64,000 nt of DNA from Herpetosiphon giganteus (GTDB lineage: Bacteria > Chloroflexota > Chloroflexia > Chloroflexales > Herpetosiphonaceae). Made by a program: the position numbers and the translations under genes. Where the stretch lies: NCBI RefSeq assembly GCF_016907925.1, contig NZ_JAFBCZ010000013.1:1-64000 (forward strand). Direction: 5' to 3'. Under the pieces are notes generated by a model. The model searched no databases. It was given only the letters and a program-made list of their open reading frames with translations, and had not been told where the DNA came from. The stretch's first letter is position 1, and each line of letters begins with the position of its first letter. Positions 1-9,588 of the stretch are shown piece by piece.

Positions 1-120
1 CGGATAGGGTTTGCACCATCCAGTATACCACCCGAGGTCGTTCTGTATCCTCGGTTTAAGCGTCCCTGTCCGCCCTTAAACACCTAGCGGGCGAGAGGCT
101 TTAGGGTCTATAGTTTTGGA
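1..120. other. Unassigned window-edge segment with two strong hairpins
   Basis: No gene could be assigned here. On the plus strand a frame open from the left edge ends at a TAG at 85-87, so it could be the last 28 codons of a gene outside the window. The same stretch holds two adjacent perfect stems, CCGAGG (32-37) with CCTCGG (49-54) and GTTTAAG (54-60) with CTTAAAC (75-81), which would also fit the edge of a structured RNA. Neither reading can be decided from the window. Confidence 0.25.
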
Positions 121-144
121 GTGATTAATAGTCTATGCTACGTC

Positions 145-192
145 CTCCCCCTCGCCCGCGTCTAGTGGGAGAGGGGGCTGGGGGGTGAGGGG
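145..192. repeat. Palindromic G/C-rich repeat (family A), single arm
   Basis: This is one arm of the family A element found more completely near 21.9, 29.4, 54.2 and 58.4 kb. It carries the CCCCCTCGCCCGCG core, then GTGGGAGAGGGGGCTGGGGGG and a GTGAGGGG end. It lies just beyond the 3' end of ychF on the minus strand, where it might act as a transcription end or barrier. Confidence 0.8.
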
Positions 193-210
193 ACTGGGGG
201 CGAGGGATTG

Positions 211-1293
211 CTACACGTTGAACAAGAAGTGGGCAATATCGCCATCTTTGACAACGTAGGTTTTGCCTTCGAGCCGCACGGTACCAGCTTTTTTGGCGGT
301 CGCCATATCGCCAGCCTTCATCAAATCGTCGAAGGCCACGATTTCGGCGCGAATAAAGCCACGCTGTAAATCGGAGTGAATTGTGCCAGCGGCTTCGGCA
401 GCACCAATGCCTTGGCGAATCGTCCAAGCACGCACTTCGTCGTCGCCTGCGGTCAAGAAGCTAATCAAGCCCATCATTGTATACGAGGCTTTGATCACGC
501 GGTCGCGGGCTGGCTCGGTAATGCCTAAATCGTCCATAAACATTTGAGCATCTTCATCTTCGAGCTGAGCCAATTCGGCCTCAACTTTGCCTGCCAAGGT
601 CACAATTGCGGTTTTTGGCTTGTCGTATTCCAGTACTGGCGGCGTTGCAAGTTGCTTTTCGTCGATATTGACAACAACCAGCATTGGCTTGCCGCTGAGG
701 AATTGGAAGCCGCGCAGCACTTTGGCTTCTTCTTCGCTCAATTCTTGGGCGCGAATCGGCACATCTTGTTCGAGGCCGGTATACAAGCGCTCAAGTGCGC
801 TCAGTTCGACCATCCGCGTTTCGCGGTCTTTGCCAACCATTTTGGTCACTTCGCCACGCAAGCGGCTCAAACGACGCTCGATAATCGCCATGTCCGAGAA
901 CATCAATTCCATATCGACTGAGGCTAAGTCGCGGGCAGCATTCACCGTATCTTGGGCATGGGGCACGCCATCATCCTCAAAAGCGCGCACGACATGCAAC
1001 AACGCATCGACTTGGCTGATGTAATTGAGAAATTGTGGGTTCAAGCCGCCGCTTTCATGGGCGTTGCCGCTCATCCCAGCCACGTCGATATATTGCACGT
1101 CGGCTGGGGTGAGCTTTTTGGGCTTGTACATTTTGGCCAAGGCATCAAGCCGCTCGTCGGGCACTTTGACCATGGCGATATTTGGCTCGATCTGGCCTGA
1201 TGAATAGGCGTTTGTCTCAGCGGTATTGCGGGTTAGCGCATTAAATACCGTGGTTTTGCCGCTGTTGGGCAAACCAATAATCCCGATTTTCAT
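211..1293 (-). CDS. ychF: Ribosome-binding ATPase YchF (Obg family)
   Basis: This 360-residue protein is a full-length YchF/Ola1 member, a translation-associated P-loop NTPase that acts in the cytosol and usually prefers ATP. The P-loop GLPNSGKTT is at residues 7-15 and the switch motif DVAGMSG near 70. A TGS domain fills roughly the last 80 residues (from about VRAWTIRQG on). The ATG is preceded by AAAGGGG at a good distance. It is the last gene of a minus-strand run after surE and the PP2C-like gene, with only 13 bases between it and the latter. Confidence 0.97.
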   Translation of the reverse strand: MKIGIIGLPNSGKTTVFNALTRNTAETNAYSSGQIEPNIAMVKVPDERLDALAKMYKPKKLTPADVQYIDVAGMSGNAHESGGLNPQFLNYISQVDALLHVVRAFEDDGVPHAQDTVNAARDLASVDMELMFSDMAIIERRLSRLRGEVTKMVGKDRETRMVELSALERLYTGLEQDVPIRAQELSEEEAKVLRGFQFLSGKPMLVVVNIDEKQLATPPVLEYDKPKTAIVTLAGKVEAELAQLEDEDAQMFMDDLGITEPARDRVIKASYTMMGLISFLTAGDDEVRAWTIRQGIGAAEAAGTIHSDLQRGFIRAEIVAFDDLMKAGDMATAKKAGTVRLEGKTYVVKDGDIAHFLFNV

Positions 1294-1306
1294 GAAACCC
1301 CTTTAT

Positions 1307-3898
1307 TTATGGTGTTGGTGTAATTTGAACCGTTGGTGTTGTGGTTGTCCCGCCCAAGCTTGCGCGTGGTGGCGGTGGCGATGGCAAGACCATCGAATAA
1401 ATTCGGTTGCTATTGGCAAGATACAGCATTTTGCTGGAGCCGCTGCCAACTACTGCCACGTCGTTGAGCAATTCGAGTTTGATGGTGCTGGTGCTCGGCA
1501 CTTTCAGCTGTTGAATAATCTCGCCTTGGCGATTGACTTCGATCACTCGTTGATTGACTGCATCGACGATGAAAAAATGGCCTTGATTGTCGCGGAAGGT
1601 TTCGGCGCTAACTTCTTGCTCGACGAACAAGCGCCGCGCCCGCAATGGCGGATCAAGCGCTGGCACGCTCACAGTATCGATCAACGAGCCGCCCTCGAAA
1701 ATGCCAACCGTCCCATCAGGCTGAAGCATATAGATCCGCCCGTCAATCGCAATATCGACGACCGCTTTGGTGTTGAAATCGCCAGTTGACTCAGTGATCC
1801 AATTTTCGGGCAAGTTGGCAAACTCGCCTGAGCGATAGCGCAGAATTTCGCCAGCGGTTGCGCTATCGGTGCGCCCCAAATCGTAGACATACAAGCCGCC
1901 GCCGTAGGTCTCAATATCAGGGAATGGTTGGCGCGTCCAAAGTTCGCTGCCTTGGATGGTGCGCGAAACCCAGGTTTTGGTGTCACGCAAATAGAAATAG
2001 ATATTTGATTGGGCATTGAGATTGGGCGGTGCGTCGATGGCCGCTAGCTCGCCTTCGCGCAACATCACGCTGCGAATTGGCGCTGCTGGCAAGCCAGCAA
2101 TTTCGTCGCCATCTTTGAGCAGGCTAGTGGGCTGGCCGCTGCTGCCTTCGGTGTAGCTATAGAGCGCGCCATTCTCAGTGCCAATAAAATACAAGTCGTT
2201 TTTGCCAGTGTTTGGCGTGACAATCAGCTTGCCAATCGTATCGCTGGTTGGCATCGTCGTGACCAACTTGAGGTCGGTCAAAAACGAGGTGCGATCAATG
2301 CTAGCGCGTAGATTATCGGATTTTTTGCGCAACGCCAGATAATCGGCCTTGCGGGTTGGATTGCTCATATAGCCCTGATCGCTGGCCAAGGTTTCGAGAT
2401 GGGTGTCTAATTCGCCCAATTCTTCCAAGGCGGCGCGATCATCGGTGGCTTTGACTGCGGTTTCAAATTTGGCATTGGCCACATTCAAGCTATCTTGATA
2501 GGCGGCTTCGGTGTTTTGGGTGCGCCGATCTTGCACATAGAACCAACCACCGCCAACCAACACAATCAGCAAGGCGATTAATGTCCATGGAATATTGCGC
2601 CGTCGCGAACGCCGATACGATAAATCGCCACCGCGAGCTTGGGCAAAGCGCGGCAATGGTGGAGCCATCGGGCGGCTGTTGCGGCCAAAATTGGCAATAT
2701 AGGTCACGATTGCTGCCAGCAAATAGCGAAATGGGGCAGTGAATTTTTGCCAACCAGTCAATGGCACAACCGGATCGCGCTGCGGCACGGGCACGGCGGC
2801 AAAATCGACTGGTAACGGCTCCATGTCGGTCAAATCGATGCTTGGCGCGCTGCTGGCGGCCTGAATTGCCGCGACCATGCTGGTTTCGCCCAAATAGGCG
2901 CTGGGCAACCACTGCTCTGCATCGCGCAAGCTGCGCGGGCGATAGCGCGGGCGCTCGTTGAGCCAGCCCATATCGCGCGGGTCAACTTCTTCAAGCTCGG
3001 CGGGCATTGGGGGCAGTTCGTCGATGGCCGAGCTAGGATCGCCGTTTTCATCATCTTTTTCGCGGCGCACCATCAAGGCCGCATTGGCCGTGACATCGCT
3101 AATCCATTCGCCAACCACGCTAGCAGCGGCCTTGCCACGTTCAGCCAAGCCCTCAGCAGAGAGCAATTCGCTATTTGGGTCGACAAACGGCAGCATGTCA
3201 ATTAAGGCAACGTGGGCTTCATTCAAGCTATTGCGCCGCGCAATTGCATACAATTCTTCCAACGAAGCGCCAGCCTCGGAAAGGCAAAACATGCGCTCTG
3301 CATCAGCGCGGCCAAGCACACGCGCCAAGCGGCTTGAGCACAGCACCAACATATCGCCAGCTTCAACCACGTTGCGAAACATTTCTGGCTCGCTGAACAA
3401 GCTGGTGCCAAGCGCGTTGGGCGGCATAATCGTCGAGCTGCTGACGTTGCCTTGCCACGAAGGATTGGTTGGCAAGGCCCGAAGTTGACCGCGATGAGCA
3501 ACATAGGCTTGGGTTGGCTGTACTTGGGCAATATATAAATCGTTGTTGCGTAAGACGGCACATGTACAACCAACCGCAGTTTTTTGGTGGTGCGCAGCCT
3601 TAAAATTAAATTCGTAGAGCGCAGTATTGGCAGCTTTTAGGGCATTGCGCAAACCAGAGGTAATACTAAATGAAGTATCTGCATAAAATGTTTTGATCAC
3701 GGTTTGGGTAACAAGATCGCAAGCTTCTTTACCGCGCGCACCTTCATTAACTGCATCGGTTAATACAAACAAATGGCCTTTGCGAGCCTCAGGTGCGAAC
3801 AAATTATTTGGCATTGCACTATTAATGCGATCGCTCACATCTTGGCGCAAACCATTGACAATACCAAATTGATAGGTTTGTAATTTATAACGTGACAT
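1307..3898 (-). CDS. PP2C-like (probably inactive) membrane protein
   Basis: This 863-residue protein has a PP2C-like N-terminal domain (about 1-240), an acidic and proline-rich linker, one membrane segment near 436-455 (after RRSRRRN) and a roughly 400-residue C-terminal part with a coiled-coil start and propeller-like strands. The N-terminal domain keeps the PP2C order, but key metal-binding positions look altered. The usual DGMGG region reads TDAVNEGARG, the usual VGDSR reads VQPTQ, and the usual CSDGL reads CSSRL. The positive-inside rule puts the phosphatase-like part in the cytosol. Its ATG directly follows the surE stop codon (TAAATG), so the two are probably translationally coupled. 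I infer a sensor or scaffold role, not phosphatase activity. The distant family assignment is made by eye. Confidence 0.7.
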   Translation of the reverse strand: MSRYKLQTYQFGIVNGLRQDVSDRINSAMPNNLFAPEARKGHLFVLTDAVNEGARGKEACDLVTQTVIKTFYADTSFSITSGLRNALKAANTALYEFNFKAAHHQKTAVGCTCAVLRNNDLYIAQVQPTQAYVAHRGQLRALPTNPSWQGNVSSSTIMPPNALGTSLFSEPEMFRNVVEAGDMLVLCSSRLARVLGRADAERMFCLSEAGASLEELYAIARRNSLNEAHVALIDMLPFVDPNSELLSAEGLAERGKAAASVVGEWISDVTANAALMVRREKDDENGDPSSAIDELPPMPAELEEVDPRDMGWLNERPRYRPRSLRDAEQWLPSAYLGETSMVAAIQAASSAPSIDLTDMEPLPVDFAAVPVPQRDPVVPLTGWQKFTAPFRYLLAAIVTYIANFGRNSRPMAPPLPRFAQARGGDLSYRRSRRRNIPWTLIALLIVLVGGGWFYVQDRRTQNTEAAYQDSLNVANAKFETAVKATDDRAALEELGELDTHLETLASDQGYMSNPTRKADYLALRKKSDNLRASIDRTSFLTDLKLVTTMPTSDTIGKLIVTPNTGKNDLYFIGTENGALYSYTEGSSGQPTSLLKDGDEIAGLPAAPIRSVMLREGELAAIDAPPNLNAQSNIYFYLRDTKTWVSRTIQGSELWTRQPFPDIETYGGGLYVYDLGRTDSATAGEILRYRSGEFANLPENWITESTGDFNTKAVVDIAIDGRIYMLQPDGTVGIFEGGSLIDTVSVPALDPPLRARRLFVEQEVSAETFRDNQGHFFIVDAVNQRVIEVNRQGEIIQQLKVPSTSTIKLELLNDVAVVGSGSSKMLYLANSNRIYSMVLPSPPPPRASLGGTTTTPTVQITPTP

Positions 3899-4666
3899 TT
3901 AAGCGTTATTCCATATCGCAGTACTTAATCGTTGCACCCAATCAAGGTTGGTCATATCGAAATGCAGCGGCGTAATCGAGACATGGTTGTTGGCCACTGC
4001 GCCAAAATCGGTTCCATCGTCGGGTTTGCCTTCTGGCGCGGCCCCGCCAACCCAATAATAGGGCCGACCGCGCGGATCAAGCCGTTTGATCAGCTCGTCG
4101 CGATAAATCCGATGGCCCAAGCGGGTAACTTTGGCATCGTTAACCACATCTGCTGAGCCTTGCGGCACATTCACATTCAACAAAATATCGCTGGGCAATT
4201 GCAATTCCATGGCGCTCGCGACGATGCGACGGGCCCAAGTGGCAGCCACGCTAAAATCGCTGTCCGGCTTGTAGCCATCAACCAGCGAAATCGCAATGGA
4301 GCGAATGCCAACCACAAGGCCTTCCATGGCGGCGGCAACCGTGCCCGAGTAGAGCACATCGTGGCCGAGATTGGCCCCAAGGTTGATGCCCGAAACCACC
4401 AAATCAGGCCGATGATCGAGCACCCCAAGCAAGGCTAGGCCAACACAATCTGCTGGCGAACCATCGCAAGCGAGGGCTGGGCTGCCATCTGCAAGCTGCA
4501 CTTCGTTGATGCGTAGCGGGGCAAACAAGGTGCGACTATGACTGCCTGCGCTCCAATTGCGCTCAGGCGCAACAACAGTGACACGACCAAGCTGCTCAAG
4601 TTGGCCTTTCAACGCCAACAAGCCAGGGCTATGCACACCATCATCATTGGAAAGCAAAATGTTCAT
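3899..4666 (-). CDS. surE: 5'/3'-nucleotidase SurE
   Basis: SurE is a metal-dependent nucleoside monophosphate phosphatase of the cytosol. The 255-residue length is normal for the family. The N-terminal LLSNDDGVHSPG supplies the metal-binding Asp pair (residues 8-9). The conserved serine lies in RNWSAGSHS and the asparagine in SGINLGANLG. The ATG follows GAGGAGCGATC, a clear ribosome binding site. It is the first gene of the surE, PP2C-like, ychF run. Confidence 0.96.
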   Translation of the reverse strand: MNILLSNDDGVHSPGLLALKGQLEQLGRVTVVAPERNWSAGSHSRTLFAPLRINEVQLADGSPALACDGSPADCVGLALLGVLDHRPDLVVSGINLGANLGHDVLYSGTVAAAMEGLVVGIRSIAISLVDGYKPDSDFSVAATWARRIVASAMELQLPSDILLNVNVPQGSADVVNDAKVTRLGHRIYRDELIKRLDPRGRPYYWVGGAAPEGKPDDGTDFGAVANNHVSITPLHFDMTNLDWVQRLSTAIWNNA

Positions 4667-4780
4667 GATCGCTCCTCAGGCCACCAGAGCCTGCTCATTC
4701 GCGGGCATTATAGGGCATTATGCCACGACATGCCAAACGCCAAGCGCTTGTCGTTGCCAACAAGCGCTCGGTTGCTTCAT

Positions 4781-7700
4781 TTAGGGCGTTACCACCGGAG
4801 TTGGTTGTGGTTGTTCCGGTATCGGCGATGGCTCAACAACTGGCGGTGTGGTTGGTACTACAACTGGCGGCGCGGTTGGCTCTACAACTGGCGGCGCAGT
4901 TGGTTGCGCAGGCGGCGCGGTTGGCTGGCTGGTATCCGGCGAGCGAATCCCCAAAATAATTACGGTATTCAGATCCACCGCCGAGCCAACCCCGGGCAAA
5001 CTACTGACCACCGCATAGGCTGGATATTGATCAAAGACTGGGCCAAGCCGATCGCGGCCTTGATAATCGACCACAATCTTATCGGGCGCAAAGCCCAAGT
5101 TCATCAACATTTGGCGGGCTTGGTTTTCGCCATAGCCAACCAAATTTGGCATTTGCACTTGGCCCGGCCCCAAAATTGGCGCGGTCGGGGTCAGTGGGTC
5201 TGGGGTTGGTGTGCCTGGCGTTGGCGTTGGCGCAACTGCATCGCAGCTTGGCAGCTTATCGGGATCAACCGCCACTGGCGAGTCTTCGCCATTGTCGCCG
5301 CGATCGCTGGTATAGCCCTTCCATTTGCTCAGATCGATCCGTTCGTCGTCGTTGCTTTCGGGCAACTTCCAGACGTAAATCGATGAAATCGCACCTTCTG
5401 GATACTCAGCGCCAGCGACTGGGCGGCAATAGGTTGATGTTTCTTTGCCTTCAGCATCAGTGGTGGTGAGCCTGACCACCGAGATTTTTTCGTACAGATC
5501 GCAGCGCCCACCTGAATCCAAGCCATCGATAAACAGCTCGTCGGTGCGTCCGCCGAATGCGCCTGGGATTTCGCAAATTTCCTCGCGATACACTCCAGGA
5601 TACGATTTTGCAAAGCTTTGGGGCATACTATCGATGCCGCCATAGAAGCCAGCCAAGCGATTCATAATTGCGTCGTTGGCAAAAATTGCTTCCATCGTGC
5701 GCGCCCAAATCACGCCCCCGCCTTGGGTACTTTCAACTTGGGCGGTTTGTTCGTTATTGTTATTGCCCGTCCAGACCGTGACCGTGACAAATGGCGTAAA
5801 GCCTGAAGCCCATGCATCGCGGAAGTCGTTGGTCGTACCGGTTTTGACCGCTGCTGGCAACGAAAGTTTCAAGATGCTGTTGGTACCGAAAATTGGGCGG
5901 CGTGCTTCGTTGTCGCTAATCATGTTGGTGATGATATGGTTCAAGCGCCCATCAACACATTGGGTTCCATTGGGCAAACGTGTACCCAAACGATAATCTT
6001 CGCTATCAGGAATCACACATTTGCTGGTATCGCTGACTGGATCACTCTCTGGATTAGCCAGCGGGGTTGGCTTGAATTCTTCCAAGGTTTTGCCGCGTGC
6101 ATCGGTAATTTTGAGAATGGGGGTTGGCGCAAAATAACGGCCACCGCTAGCAACCGTATTATAGGCCGTCGCCAAATCCAATGGCGTAACTTCGCCACCA
6201 CCAAGGGTCAGCGCCAAACCATAATAGCCAGGATCGTTGGCCAACACGTTGGGCGAAATCCCTAAACGATGCAACAGATTCAAGGTTTCGGGAATGCCTG
6301 CCGCCTTCAGACCTTTGACCGCTGGAATATTGAGCGAGTTGGCAACTGCGGTGCGGGCGCGCAACGGGCCATGGAATTGATTATCAAAGTTTTGTGGCTC
6401 GTATTTGACCCCACGTGGATTGAAAATCGTTGGCACATCCCACAAGACGCTGGCAGGCGTGATGCCGCGCTGGCCCTTGGTTGCAACATATTGCTCCATA
6501 CCCGAAAGATAGGTAAATGGTTTCAAGGCCGAGCCTGGCTGGCGCAAAGCAGTGGTGACGTTCACCTTGCCATCAAGCACGTTACCCTCTTCGCCAGGCG
6601 TTGTCGTCGTCTCAGAAAGATCATAGCCAATTGAGCCAACCATGGCCAGAATTTGGCCCGTGTTGGGCTGCATGACCACCACTGCCGCATTGTGAATGTT
6701 GCGTTCAGCAGCGTTGAGTTCTTGAATCCGCGTGTAGGCGATGGTTTGAGCCAAATCTTGGGTTTGCAAATCGAGGGTTGTGGTGATGCTCAGACCACCA
6801 TTCGAAACCACCTCAGCGCCATAGCGTTGTTGCAAATAATCTTTGACATAGAAGACAAAGTGCGGTGCTAACAAACTGACTTCAGGCTTATCAAACTGTA
6901 AATCGGTAGCCACCGCCGCCCGCGCTTCGCGCTCAGTCACATAATTGTTGCGCACCATTTGGCGCAGCACTTCGATCTGGCGGCCTTTGGGTGGCACAAT
7001 CTCACCTTTAACATCATTGGCAAGATCATACATTGGGTCGAGCCAAACATCCTTGGGCAATTTGAGACCCTTGAGCACCAACTTATCATCGAGCCAAGGC
7101 ATTGGATCATAGGTCGTTGGCAACTGGGGAATCCCGCCAAGCAACGACGCTTGGGCTATATCGAGATCTTTGGCATCAATCCCAAAATAGTTTTGGGCCG
7201 CAGCCTGCACACCATACGACAAGTTACCATAGGGAATTTCGTTGAGGTAGAGTTCGAGAATTTCGTTTTTGCTATAAACCGTGTTCAGCTCTTGGGCCAA
7301 GATAATTTCTTTAACTTTACGGCTATAGACGTTGGGATCTTGGCGTTCCTCAGGCGTGAGCACAATCAAGCGCACAACCTGTTGGGTAATCGTTGAAGCA
7401 CCACCAGCACCCACGCTTTGTTGGGTGATGTTGGCGAAGGTTGCCCGCGCAATACTGAAATAGTTCACGCCCGAGTTTTCAAAGAACGAAGCATCTTCGG
7501 CAGCGACTGTTGCATTAATCAAATGCTTAGAAACTTCATCGAGATTAACCGGAGTTCGTCGACCTTCGCCGACAAATTCATAGAGCAATGTGCCATTGCG
7601 ATCATAAATTTTCGAGGCTTGAAAGGCGGTATAGGTATGAATTTGATCAAGCCGTGGCTTCAAGTTGGCGGCAATGCCATTGTAGGTAACGGCCATCGCC

Positions 7701-7921
7701 ACCCCAGCAACAGCCATAAAGACCAGCCCAACTGCCAGCAAGCTCATAAAAGCAATGCCGATGCGGCGGCCCATCGAGCGCTGCGGGCCCTTGTTGCCAA
7801 GCCGCGAGGGAATAAAACGTGTTGTGCGGCGTTGTCGCCGTGAGATTACATTGCGAGATGTTTGACGCATAGTAGACACATACCCCTTTGATTCGGTGTG
7901 TGGTCGCCGGATATATAACAA
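4781..7921 (-). CDS. Class A penicillin-binding protein with PASTA domain
   Basis: This is a bifunctional peptidoglycan glycosyltransferase/transpeptidase. Counting from the longest frame, a membrane anchor lies near 53-78, the GT51 signature EDASFF near 142, the transpeptidase SxxK (SALK) at 465-468, SLN at 530 and KTGTT at 694. One PASTA domain follows at about 905-985, and the protein ends in a Pro/Thr/Val-rich tail of repeated TAPPVV-like units. The frame is open from 7921, but the real start is probably the ATG at 7870 (MRQTSRN) or the GTG at 7879, which lie after AAAGGGG. A 7 bp perfect hairpin (7921-7938) sits in the leader. The PASTA domain and tail suggest a thick wall or extracytoplasmic muropeptide sensing. 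Confidence 0.95.
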   Translation of the reverse strand: MLYIRRPHTESKGYVSTMRQTSRNVISRRQRRTTRFIPSRLGNKGPQRSMGRRIGIAFMSLLAVGLVFMAVAGVAMAVTYNGIAANLKPRLDQIHTYTAFQASKIYDRNGTLLYEFVGEGRRTPVNLDEVSKHLINATVAAEDASFFENSGVNYFSIARATFANITQQSVGAGGASTITQQVVRLIVLTPEERQDPNVYSRKVKEIILAQELNTVYSKNEILELYLNEIPYGNLSYGVQAAAQNYFGIDAKDLDIAQASLLGGIPQLPTTYDPMPWLDDKLVLKGLKLPKDVWLDPMYDLANDVKGEIVPPKGRQIEVLRQMVRNNYVTEREARAAVATDLQFDKPEVSLLAPHFVFYVKDYLQQRYGAEVVSNGGLSITTTLDLQTQDLAQTIAYTRIQELNAAERNIHNAAVVVMQPNTGQILAMVGSIGYDLSETTTTPGEEGNVLDGKVNVTTALRQPGSALKPFTYLSGMEQYVATKGQRGITPASVLWDVPTIFNPRGVKYEPQNFDNQFHGPLRARTAVANSLNIPAVKGLKAAGIPETLNLLHRLGISPNVLANDPGYYGLALTLGGGEVTPLDLATAYNTVASGGRYFAPTPILKITDARGKTLEEFKPTPLANPESDPVSDTSKCVIPDSEDYRLGTRLPNGTQCVDGRLNHIITNMISDNEARRPIFGTNSILKLSLPAAVKTGTTNDFRDAWASGFTPFVTVTVWTGNNNNEQTAQVESTQGGGVIWARTMEAIFANDAIMNRLAGFYGGIDSMPQSFAKSYPGVYREEICEIPGAFGGRTDELFIDGLDSGGRCDLYEKISVVRLTTTDAEGKETSTYCRPVAGAEYPEGAISSIYVWKLPESNDDERIDLSKWKGYTSDRGDNGEDSPVAVDPDKLPSCDAVAPTPTPGTPTPDPLTPTAPILGPGQVQMPNLVGYGENQARQMLMNLGFAPDKIVVDYQGRDRLGPVFDQYPAYAVVSSLPGVGSAVDLNTVIILGIRSPDTSQPTAPPAQPTAPPVVEPTAPPVVVPTTPPVVEPSPIPEQPQPTPVVTP

Positions 7922-8010
7922 GGCGGCTCGCGCCGCCTCGGATATTCTACCACGCTCAAGTTAGGAAGTTGCAAAAATTGAGGTTTTTTCAGCTTTCCAT
8001 CAGTTGACCA

Positions 8011-8520
8011 TCAGGCAAGCGTCGGGGCTAAACGAGCCATGGTATAGGCATCGACCAGCTTGCCGCCGCGATAGGCGTAGTTGCGCAAAGTGCCTTCGAC
8101 CGCAAAATCAAAGCGCTTATAGAGCGTAATTGCTGGCGTATTGTCGGTAAAGACCACAATTTCGAGCCGACTTAAACCAAGCCAATTTTCGGCCAAATCG
8201 ATAATTGCAGCCATCAAGGCTGCGCCAATCCCGCGGCCTTGGTAATCGTCGCGCACCGCCAGCTCCAAATCGCCTGCATGGCGGCGGCGACCCTCGCCAA
8301 TTTCAAGGCTAATCACGCCCACAACCATTGCATCGATGGTAGCAACCAAGCGTGGCGTTTCGGTATCGGGATTTTCAACCCGCCGCCGCCAAACATCCTG
8401 CGCTGGAAATGGCACATGCAATGATCCATCAAGCACGTTTGGCCCGCTAAATATGGTCGCAAGGTCAAGGTAATCATCTGGCTCCAAGGCCCGAATGATA
8501 ATATCCAAGCTTTTACTCAT
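8011..8520 (-). CDS. GNAT family N-acetyltransferase
   Basis: This 169-residue single-domain GNAT protein transfers acetyl from acetyl-CoA to an amine of an unknown substrate. The acetyl-CoA loop is visible as DDYQGRGIGAALM (about residues 93-105). The later segment with N, LY and F (TPAITLYKRFDF) is typical of RimI/ElaA-like enzymes. It starts 21 bases after the end of the isomerase gene and appears to be the last gene of a NYN, IPP isomerase, GNAT run. The substrate cannot be read from the sequence. Confidence 0.88.
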   Translation of the reverse strand: MSKSLDIIIRALEPDDYLDLATIFSGPNVLDGSLHVPFPAQDVWRRRVENPDTETPRLVATIDAMVVGVISLEIGEGRRRHAGDLELAVRDDYQGRGIGAALMAAIIDLAENWLGLSRLEIVVFTDNTPAITLYKRFDFAVEGTLRNYAYRGGKLVDAYTMARLAPTLA

Positions 8521-8541
8521 GAAACTACTTTCTCGAAAAAC

Positions 8542-9576
8542 TTAGCTAACACGATATAAGGGTGTTTGGCGCAAGGCGGCCAAATCTGCTGCCCCAGTAC
8601 AAAACATACTGATGCGCAATTGATCAATAATTGCCGAAATTGCGGCATGGACTGCATTGCTGCCACCCTTGTTTTGGGCCAATAAATTTGGTGCAGCCGA
8701 TGCCCCCAAATCAGCGCCAAGCGCAATTGCTTTGGCAATATCCAGCCCGCTGCGCACGCCACCAGAGCCAATAATACCAATTGTTGGCAAGGCTGCGCGC
8801 ACCTGTTTAATCGCCTCGGTGGTCGGAATGCCCCAACCAGCAAACGTGCCAGCGGTATCTTGACCAGTTTTGCTCGGCTGGCGAAAGCGTTCGACTTCGC
8901 TCCAACTGGTGCCGCCAGCGCCAGCAACATCGATCGCCTGCACGCCAGCCTCGACCAAGCGCTTGGCTGCTTTGCCTCCAATGCCATTGCCAACTTCTTT
9001 GGCAATTACTGGCACTGGCAAAGCCCGACAAAGCGCCTCGATTTTCGCCAATAAGCCTGCAAAATTGGTATCACCTTCTGGCTGCACTGCCTCTTGCAAG
9101 GCATTAAAATGCAAAATCAGCGCATCGGCCTCAATCATATCAACTGCGCGCTGACATTGCTCGATGCCATAGCCATAGTTGAGTTGCACCGCACCCAAAT
9201 TGGCGAATAAGGCAATATCGGGCGCGACCCGTCGCACTTGATACGAGGAAGCCACGTTTGGGTCGAAGATGGCCGCGCGTTGCGAGCCAACGCCCATTGC
9301 CACACCCAAAGCTTGGGCGGCTTCGGCCAATTGTAAATTAATTTCCTCAGTTGGTGCAGCGCCACCGGTCATCGAGCTAATCAGAAATGGTGCATTGAGC
9401 TGCTTGCCCAAAAATGTGGTGCTCAAATCAATGCTGTGCATATCCAATTCTGGCAGGGCATCATGCTCGAAATGATAGCTGCCAAAGCCAGTTGTGATGC
9501 CTTTGGCATTAACATCTTCGTTAATCACAATTTTCACATGATCGATTTTGCGGCCTTCGGTTGCAGTTTCTGTCAT
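8542..9576 (-). CDS. fni: Isopentenyl-diphosphate delta-isomerase, type 2
   Basis: This 344-residue FMN- and NADPH-dependent type 2 isomerase interconverts IPP and DMAPP for isoprenoid synthesis in the cytosol. The N-terminal RKIDHV motif, the ISSMTGG segment near 68-74, the GVGSQR motif near 97, and the glycine-rich flavin and phosphate-binding loops GAGGTSW and GSGGVRSGLDIAKA are all present. Type 2 enzymes are common in bacteria that use the mevalonate route. It is 12 bases downstream of the NYN gene, in the same direction. Confidence 0.96.
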   Translation of the reverse strand: MTETATEGRKIDHVKIVINEDVNAKGITTGFGSYHFEHDALPELDMHSIDLSTTFLGKQLNAPFLISSMTGGAAPTEEINLQLAEAAQALGVAMGVGSQRAAIFDPNVASSYQVRRVAPDIALFANLGAVQLNYGYGIEQCQRAVDMIEADALILHFNALQEAVQPEGDTNFAGLLAKIEALCRALPVPVIAKEVGNGIGGKAAKRLVEAGVQAIDVAGAGGTSWSEVERFRQPSKTGQDTAGTFAGWGIPTTEAIKQVRAALPTIGIIGSGGVRSGLDIAKAIALGADLGASAAPNLLAQNKGGSNAVHAAISAIIDQLRISMFCTGAADLAALRQTPLYRVS

Positions 9577-9588
9577 GATCCAGCCTCG

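Noticed and set aside
1-120. Possible 23S rRNA domain VI or tmRNA/RNase P fragment on the minus strand
   Set aside because: A loose resemblance to the region before and after the sarcin-ricin loop was noted, but the invariant AGTACGAGAGGACC is absent, and no tmRNA or RNase P core motif was found.
125-427. 100-codon minus-strand frame
   Set aside because: It overlaps ychF in another frame and has a repeat-derived tail (PSPTRRGRGG), so it is a shadow.
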